Assembly (NCBI GenBank): GCA_014529385.2
Contig: CM043951.1
Coordinates: 110,436,469 to 110,500,468 of the forward strand
Source of the DNA: Adiantum capillus-veneris
Lineage: Eukaryota > Streptophyta > Polypodiopsida > Polypodiales > Pteridaceae
DNA: 64,000 bases
Direction: 5' to 3'
Part shown: positions 60,795 to 64,000 of the stretch, in pieces
Layout: each line of letters begins with the position of its first letter
Numbering within the stretch: the first letter of the stretch is position 1
Made by a program: the position numbers and the translations under genes
Notes under the pieces: model-generated
Databases searched by the model: none
What the model saw: the letters and a program-made list of their open reading frames with translations, nothing else
What the model was told of the DNA's origin: nothing

Positions 60795-63700
60795 ATGGAT
60801 TTTAATCAAAGTGATAGAGTATGCATGTTTGTAGCCACACAAAAGGTTGCCCTTGGGAGTGTCTGTGAGACAAACCCAAATGCATATTGCTCAGGAATGC
60901 TTATTGGTGAAGGAAAGAAATCACTTATTCCATTTCCAACAATGGATGCATTGACAGTGGGAGATGTTTTTCACAGTATTGTGAAATGGATTACTGGGTT
61001 GCTACAACATATGGATGAGATACACTACGAAGGGGTTTCTATGTCTGAGACTCACAAAGGAATGGGAGCATTCAAGGCACAGTCTGATGGAATGAGCTAT
61101 AGGGAGGTTTGGAAGGATAAGAGGGTTTAACTTTGGGATGAAAGCAAAACACATGTAGTAGCCGAAGGGGTTGTCATGTATGTGTGTCCATTTGATTCCT
61201 TGAACTTTTGTGTGCTAGGTGAAGATAACATCGGTATTGGTATTGAAACATCCTATGCTTGTGAGGCTACTATTTATGCACAATCTGATGTATGCAGCAT
61301 CAATCTGGTTTGTTGGCCTATCAAGAGAGTGACAACTATGGATGGAAAAGCGTTGTTACAATATGAGGATTTACATGCTAGTGACGCATTACAAGATACA
61401 TGGATTGAATCAGCTCGTTTGGTAGAGCCTATTTCAAAAAAATGAAAATATTGCTTTATGAATAGGAAGCCAAAAATGTCTATGAAACCTTCTAAGAGAT
61501 CCAATCAAGCATCCCTATCATCTGTCCAACTTGTTTCAACCATAGATTGTTTCTCTATGAGGTGTTGTCAATATGCCAATAGAGATAAGGTCATGGCTAT
61601 GCGCAATGAATTTTGGGGACAAAGTTTGCAAAATAGAACCAACTATGTGTATGATACAATGTTGACTGCTTGGCGTAAGAACAAGGCAACTGCAAAGACT
61701 TGCTATGTATTTTCTTTTAATGGAAATGAGGTCTGTACTAGAGCTTGGTACGAAATTCATGGCATTCCAAAACTTCATTTTATCATTACCGTGAATAGTT
61801 TGAAAATGGGGTTCGACGCTCAGTGCATGGTAATGATGGTGTCATTAGAAAAGGAAGAGACCATACAGAAATGGGAAGGGCATTGATGCACTCTTTTGTA
61901 GATGATAACTCAGAGAAAATGCCACATAAGAGTAGAACTATGGAAGATGGTACCATAGAAACCTTGCTTGCAATACCAAACACCTACAAGAAAATAGACA
62001 TCTTACATGATGTCAATAAAGCACTCGAGAGTATGTGTCTCAAGCCAATGTCTAGCACTACATTCAATAGAGTTTGGAATACAGAGTTTGCTAATGTGAC
62101 CTTGTCAAAAACAAGCGAGTTCTCAAAATGTGTTGTGTGTAGTCGGATAAAGTCTCAACTAGAGTCAACAAAGGATGATGAGCTGATTTCACGTTTGAAG
62201 GATGAACGTAAAATTCACATGATGCAACAACAAAGCTGTAGAAATGTTACTACACCTGGCATAAGTTCTCGCAAATGCAAAAGGATAAGTACTTATGCAT
62301 TATACATGATAAAATGGACCAAAAAAAGGCAGCAATACCTAGATTGCGAGTGAACTCAAAAGACTATGCGAATGCATATCAGTTGCAAGTATCATTAACA
62401 GGTATGATAACACATGGGCATGGGCATGGGATGTATGGTCATTTCTCGTTGAATGGTCTATGGCCTTCAGATCCGAATGCTACAATTGGTTCCCTTGCAT
62501 TATGCTTACAGAATTTAGAAAGAACAGAAAACCATGGGCTAGGAGATTTATGTCATGATGGTATGCCACGCAGCAATGTAACATTGTTCAATGCATTGAA
62601 TTCAAGGACAGCTTTAGACCACCAAAACAGAATGATGAAAGAGCGTGAGAGGAATGCATCAGCAGCAGTAACACCACCGTTGGCTATTGAAGGATGTAAT
62701 GGAGAGATTTCTAACTTGCAATCAGCCTCCTCTCAATGTGTTGTGGATACCATGTCCACTCCCGTGTTTCAAAAATTGCCTGAGAATCTTCTGCTACAGC
62801 TAGATAATTGTGCAGGAGAGAAAAAGAATCAATATTTATTTGCATACTTATCCTTGCTAGTAGCAAAAGGTGTTTTCAAAACCGTGCATTTGGGATTCTT
62901 AATGGTGGGTCATACACATGAGGACATAGATGCAATGTTTAGCAAGTTCTCAAAGAGATTACGAACAGGAATGACCTACACTTTTCCACATTTGATGGAA
63001 CATTTTCCAAAATGTGAAAGTTCAGCTCCAGCACCATTTTTGATGACGCAAGTTCCCGCCTTTAAATCCTTTGTTAAAGGGTACATGTGTGATGGACAAG
63101 ATGCTCTTGTTGGACACTCTAAGCCACTTCAATTTCGTTTCTTTATGCAAGGTGAAATCCCAGTAATGCAGTACAAAATTCACCCCAAATCACCTGATTG
63201 GATGCCGAGGGAGTCAGGAATTGAGTTGTGGAAAAAAGATGATCAAGGGAAACCAAAATTGCCAGTAGGTTGTCCAGATGTGGTTCCTATAGCAGACTAT
63301 GTGAGGGATAGTCCGCTTGTTATTCAAGGGATTAAGACATATCTTGAATTTTGGAAAAGATGGACTCTACTAAAGGGAAAGGAGCACGATTCTACAAAAT
63401 ACATGGAGCCAGTTATTATTTATTGGCAAAAAATAATTAGTGAGCTTGAACAACCAACCAATAAACAACTTGGTGAATATACATCATTTTGGCCAAAGAC
63501 TACAGGGAGTCATAGAATGCAACAGATAGAGGAAGACACAGATGAGTTTCAAGGATATGAAGAATTGAATGATCACTATGTTGGTCCTCAAAGTGCAAGG
63601 CCACAGGAAGCTTTTAGGCCTCAAATTGATGTAAGGAAAGGGGATTTTGTTCTTGTGAGACCCGCAGATCCAGAATATCCATTATGGCTAGGAGTTGCAG

Positions 63701-63984
63701 AGTCAGATGTTGATGTGGACAACTCATCTCCTAACTACAAGAAAGTTTTCATTCAATATTGGGCACCAAAACATCGGAAAAAAAATCCCACAATCCAAGA
63801 ACAATATGAGGATTGTTGGAAAAAGAATTGGTGCTGCAATCTTGCTGACCCAAAGCGTTGGGAATGTGTTGATTTAATTGTGTGGTCATGGACTCCAAGG
63901 GGTGGAAGGCTTGCAGAAGCAATTAAAATCCCATCCAATGTTGTGGAGAAAGCACAAGCTAGCTTAATAGGAGAAATTGACTAG
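60795..63984 (+). pseudogene. DDE/RNase H-like (DUF7869-type) transposase-related gene, broken
   Basis: A region of about 1,060 codons has two in-frame stops (TAA 61,128; TGA 61,443) and two frameshifts (near 61,810 and 62,270). The N-terminal ~215 codons are unrecognised. The middle contains VCTRAWYEIHGI, then HGNDGV, then a zinc-like FSKCVVCSRIK. A core follows: CIIHDKMDQKKAAIP, LLLQLDNCAGEKKNQYL and VGHTHEDIDAMFSKFSKRL. The Asp, Asp and Glu/Asp residues occupy the positions expected of an RNase H-fold transposase. This is the signature of the DUF7869 family, widespread in eukaryotic mobile-element-rich genomes. The C-terminal ~170 residues (VRKGDFVLVRP, PLWLGVAE, IQYWAP, WECVDLIVWSW) resemble a chromo/BAH-like module. 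The last 569 codons are fully open. It is probably transposon-derived; termini were not found. Confidence 0.7.
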
Positions 63985-64000
63985 CATTTCATTTTCATAT
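63985..64000. other. Window end after DDE-like gene
   Basis: Only 16 bases follow the TAG; nothing can be said about termini. Confidence 0.9.

Overview
The window reads as nuclear DNA of a land plant with a large, repeat-rich genome. The evidence is a Tat-clade Ty3/gypsy retrotransposon with two RNase H domains, remains of LINE, Ty1/copia and Helitron-like elements, spliceosomal GT-AG signals, long (TC)n tracts and AT-rich spacers. A non-angiosperm such as a fern is my guess; nothing here proves it. I see no rRNA, tRNA or CRISPR array, and no intact single-copy host gene.

Layout. 0-3.3 kb: the 3' part of a LINE reverse transcriptase, a (TC)n tract, then a decayed Pif1-helicase tail joined to an EEP endonuclease (Helentron/Helitron2-like). 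3.3-9.9 kb: AT-rich spacer with microsatellites and a diverged 505-bp tandem duplication. 9.9-11.2 kb: antisense Ty1/copia LTR and pol end. 11.2-17.5 kb: a decayed Tat-type gag-pol carrying a 269-bp MITE inside RT. It is followed by its polypurine tract, an LTR-like block (17.5-20.2 kb) and a second leader+gag fragment (20.3-20.6 kb). 21-30.7 kb: dispersed repeats bearing a short palindrome, enclosing minus-strand remnants of an FCP1/HAD-like gene. 31.0-33.7 kb: a broken minus-strand gene combining a ParB-like domain with a beta-class DNA-methyltransferase-like domain. 33.95-55.7 kb: a tandem satellite with a 464-bp higher-order period, split by a young, nearly complete Tat element (40,648-52,591). 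That element is itself interrupted by a nested solo LTR. 55.7-60.7 kb: looser palindromes, a (TC)n tract, a non-satellite island, then a 121-bp satellite. 60.8-64.0 kb: a broken DDE-like (DUF7869-type) gene.

The unifying signal from 21 to 60.7 kb is one palindrome family: arms CCTATGGCC and GGCCATAGG around a 4-nt centre (CTAG, CTAA or CTTA). It recurs in at least three unrelated repeat units with different periods. Other points worth following up are a ~65-residue leader ORF family upstream of Tat gag (three copies), a hairpin before the polypurine tract whose stem differs between two elements but still pairs, and the ParB-methyltransferase-like gene lying among the palindromes.
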